NCBI GenBank assembly: GCA_003952965.2
Contig: RXIC02000145.1
Coordinates: forward strand, 1 to 64,000
DNA length: 64,000 nt
Direction of reading: 5' to 3'
From: Morella rubra
Taxonomy: Eukaryota > Streptophyta > Magnoliopsida > Fagales > Myricaceae
Position 1 is the first letter of the stretch, and each line of letters opens with the position of its first letter. Shown piece after piece: positions 61,711 to 64,000 of this stretch. The position numbers were made by a program, and so were the translations under genes. A model generated the notes under the pieces. It was not told where the DNA came from and searched no databases. It saw nothing but the letters and a program-made list of their open reading frames with translations.

Positions 61711-63679
61711 ATGAACGTCGTGGGAAGACAAATGTCGCGATCTAATTCGTCGGCTCACCACCAGCGTCAGTACTCGGACCACTTTATCGACGCGACCTCG
61801 TCTAATAAGTGGCTCCAATCCTCCAGTCTCTCTCAGGTGCTCCATTTTGTGAAGATTTGTAATCGAGGTTGGTACGAGTGATTGTGTCTGTGACGCTGAC
61901 GTTTTCCTAAATGTGTCGCTTCGTGTGCAGGACTTTGGGTACTGTGGTGGAGTTCAGGGCTCGAGAATGGGCAGGAGTCTGGGGGTGGACCCTTCGACGC
62001 CTACGGGTTCACGGTCCTCCAGCTTGAGAAAGAACGGCGATGATCAAGTCTCGACCAGTGAGTTCAGCCCGGGTTTGCTCGATCTCCATTCCTTTGATAC
62101 AGAGCTATTGTCTGAGGTTAGCTCTCTCTTTCATTTTCTGATGAAAATATTTTCCCTTTTTCTGCCCCTCAAATGTACGCGATAATATGATCGTGGTTGA
62201 TTTTCTTTTGGGGTCCGTTAGCCGTAGAAAGATTCCTATAATAACAGCAAAATGCAAACAAAAAAAGAAACGAAAACATGAAAACAGATATGGCGTTGGG
62301 ATCAACATACAAAATCACATAAACGTAGATCAGCCGTGTGATGTTTAGATGGACTTTGAATGGCTTCGTTATATCCCACATATGGTAGTTTTTATGTGGT
62401 AGAGGCTGTTGAAATCAAACAAGAACAATAATCAAATTGACCAATGTCGATTGAGTCCTAGATTTTCCTGGGATGACAATAATTTGAGCTTTTTGCGGTA
62501 TATTTTGAGGCGTGAATGACGTTTCTATGATGGGCAATTGCACGAGTTGGATTTTGATACCTTCTACTCATTGGAGAACACATATTGAGCTTTAAATTGT
62601 TTCTCCTGTCTAAGTTGCTTTGCCAAATTATGTCTTGAATGCAGCAGTGATTAGACAATATTTTCTAATCGGTATTGAAGATTTCATTAGCAGGCCATAT
62701 TCCAGCTGTTAGGAGTGTAATTCCTGCACAAACATCCTTGTGTATAACAGCTCTCTAATTAATCAAAAGAAGAACTTATCAAAAAAAACAAAATTAATCA
62801 AAAGAATGATGGATGGCTTGTTATAGTCATGTCATTTATCTTGTCTTGACGTGCATTCTCGGTTTTATGGTTCATAAATGGTCAATTGCAAGTTATAGAG
62901 TCTGACATGGTTATTTTGATGATCCATCTGGTGACAACCGTATTTTTTTTCATCCATCTTTTTCTTTTCTATCCTCAAACTTCTACCTCACATTTGGTCG
63001 CTTGATTCAAGAGTTCTTTAATAACTTTTTTAACATGACTACTCCACTTACCCAAAAAAAAAAAGAGAGAAAAAAGATGCCTACTTCATGGATTAACTGA
63101 TATTTTTATGCACCGAACTGCTAGATGTCTGTTCCAAGCCTATATGATGGATCGCAACTTCACCACACTCTTCATGGTACTAGTTTTGATGACTCTGAGC
63201 AGTTCCTTTCAACCGACAAGCTGACAAACAGATCTCGAGGTTTGCCTGAGAGCAATCTCCTCAGAAGTTTCTCAGCAGATAAAGAAAAGGCCAATAATGT
63301 TGCCAAGATCAAAGTCGTGGTATGTCTCTTTGATACCATTTGACTGGTTCTTTTAGTCTTTACCCCCGGGGAAATGGTGACTTTGGATTCCTTGAACAAA
63401 CTGCACTGCCCGCCAGATTAGTCAAGTACAGCTAGTTGGAAGTTGTGGGGCTTGTAAAAAATTATCAAAATGAGGCTGTATAATCACATGATCAATGCAT
63501 AGAATTGCACCATAAGATTTGCACCACCTCTTCTCTCCTGATAAAACTGTTATTGATAATTTTCACTGCAGGTGCGCAAGAGGCCACTGAATAAAAAAGA
63601 AATGGCAAAGAAAGAGCAAGACATTATTACAATAGAACCAAATTCCAATTCTCTCACAGTTCATGAAACAAAACTCAAG
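61711..63679 (+). CDS. KIN13A: Kinesin-13 (KIN13A-like), first four exons, partial
   Basis: Exons 61711-61836, 61931-62116, 63125-63319 and 63572-63679, all phase 0 with GT-AG borders, give 205 codons. They read [109 protein letters not shown], then [19 protein letters not shown] and [11 protein letters not shown], the start of the kinesin-13 motor ([13 protein letters not shown]). Kinesin-13s depolymerise microtubules; KIN13A also acts at the Golgi and in trichome and wall patterning. A second ATG at 61732 is possible. The remaining motor (P-loop GQTGSGKT), neck and tail exons lie beyond the window. Intron 4, from 63680, runs into locally copied sequence at 63814. Confidence 0.88.
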
Positions 63680-63813
63680 GTGAGCACTTTCTGGGCCATT
63701 TGATCCATTGTCATTTCTCATGATATCCATATCTAGATTCATAAATTTTATTTTCCTGTTATTATTTTGTTCCTATAAAAATCAAAGCTCCAGGTCTGAC
63801 TGGCATGCACAAT

Positions 63814-64000
63814 GCCTTTAGAAATGCACCCCCCCGAACATCTCAATGAGTATTTTCACCCACATGTGCATTTGTAAGAAAATGGACATTCTTTCACTGA
63901 ATTTCAGTTTAGTTTATTTAGTTACTCAGACAAGCATCACTAAGATGCTTCATAGCTATGGACTAGTAGTAGTACGACAAAAACGCAGGAACATAGCAGG
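63814..64000. repeat. Composite of two local copies at the right edge
   Basis: 63814-63835 matches 61369-61390 (21 of 22 bases). 63836-64000 immediately follows and matches 54444-54608 (164 of 165). Both are in the source orientation. The second copy may continue beyond the window. Confidence 0.9.

Overview
This window is nuclear DNA of a flowering plant, most likely a woody eudicot. The genes are split by short GT-AG introns and encode plant-specific families: an S-domain receptor kinase, RHN1-type Rab5, kinesin-13, IST1-like, LEA_2, HCF244 and PGPS1. Between them lie AT-rich intergenic stretches full of small inverted-repeat elements. There are no bacterial or organellar gene clusters.

Host genes that read well: a LEA_2 membrane protein (7501-9659, -), a small serine-rich protein with a CLCSPT/GSFRCR motif (11497-11736, -), an RHN1-type Rab5 GTPase in seven exons (17110-20648, +), a single-pass membrane protein of unknown function (22701-23591, -), an IST1-like ESCRT-associated protein (24509-29810, -, first exon out of phase), a G-type lectin S-receptor-like kinase in seven exons (49130-52539, +), a plastid-type acidic proline-rich protein (53533-55151, -), tRNA-Leu(UAA) (59443-59522, -) and the first four exons of a kinesin-13 (61711-63679, +, running off the window). 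Host-gene relics are an HCF244 exon, a second CLCSPT gene copy, a BTB/POZ gene fragment, a ribosomal P3 last exon, a coiled-coil gene fragment, a PGPS1 first-exon fragment and a broken UBC37-like E2 gene.

Region by region: 0-3 kb holds a gene relic and a broken Ty1/copia copy; 3-7 kb is mostly unexplained. From 7 to 12 kb lie the LEA and serine-rich genes. From 13 to 16.5 kb lie repeats and a hAT-type element carrying a BTB/POZ gene fragment. From 17 to 30 kb is a gene-rich block (vesicle traffic genes RHN1 and IST1 flank the membrane protein). From 31.7 to 35.7 kb is a Mutator-like element with an exact 9-bp target duplication, carrying pieces of at least two host genes (a Pack-MULE). From 36 to 40 kb are more small elements and a PGPS1 fragment. 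From 40.8 to 46.1 kb is a three-level nest of elements, and from 46.2 to 48.3 kb more inverted-repeat elements and a SINE-like unit. From 49 to 64 kb lie the kinase, plastid protein, E2 relic, tRNA and kinesin genes.

The most interesting feature is not one gene but repeated gene-fragment capture by DNA transposons with still-readable target duplications. Beside it is a 165-base near-exact copy of an intron at 54.4 kb that reappears at the window's right edge, directly after a second short local copy. This looks like templated filler DNA, or an assembly join. All calls are from reading the sequence; no database search was run.
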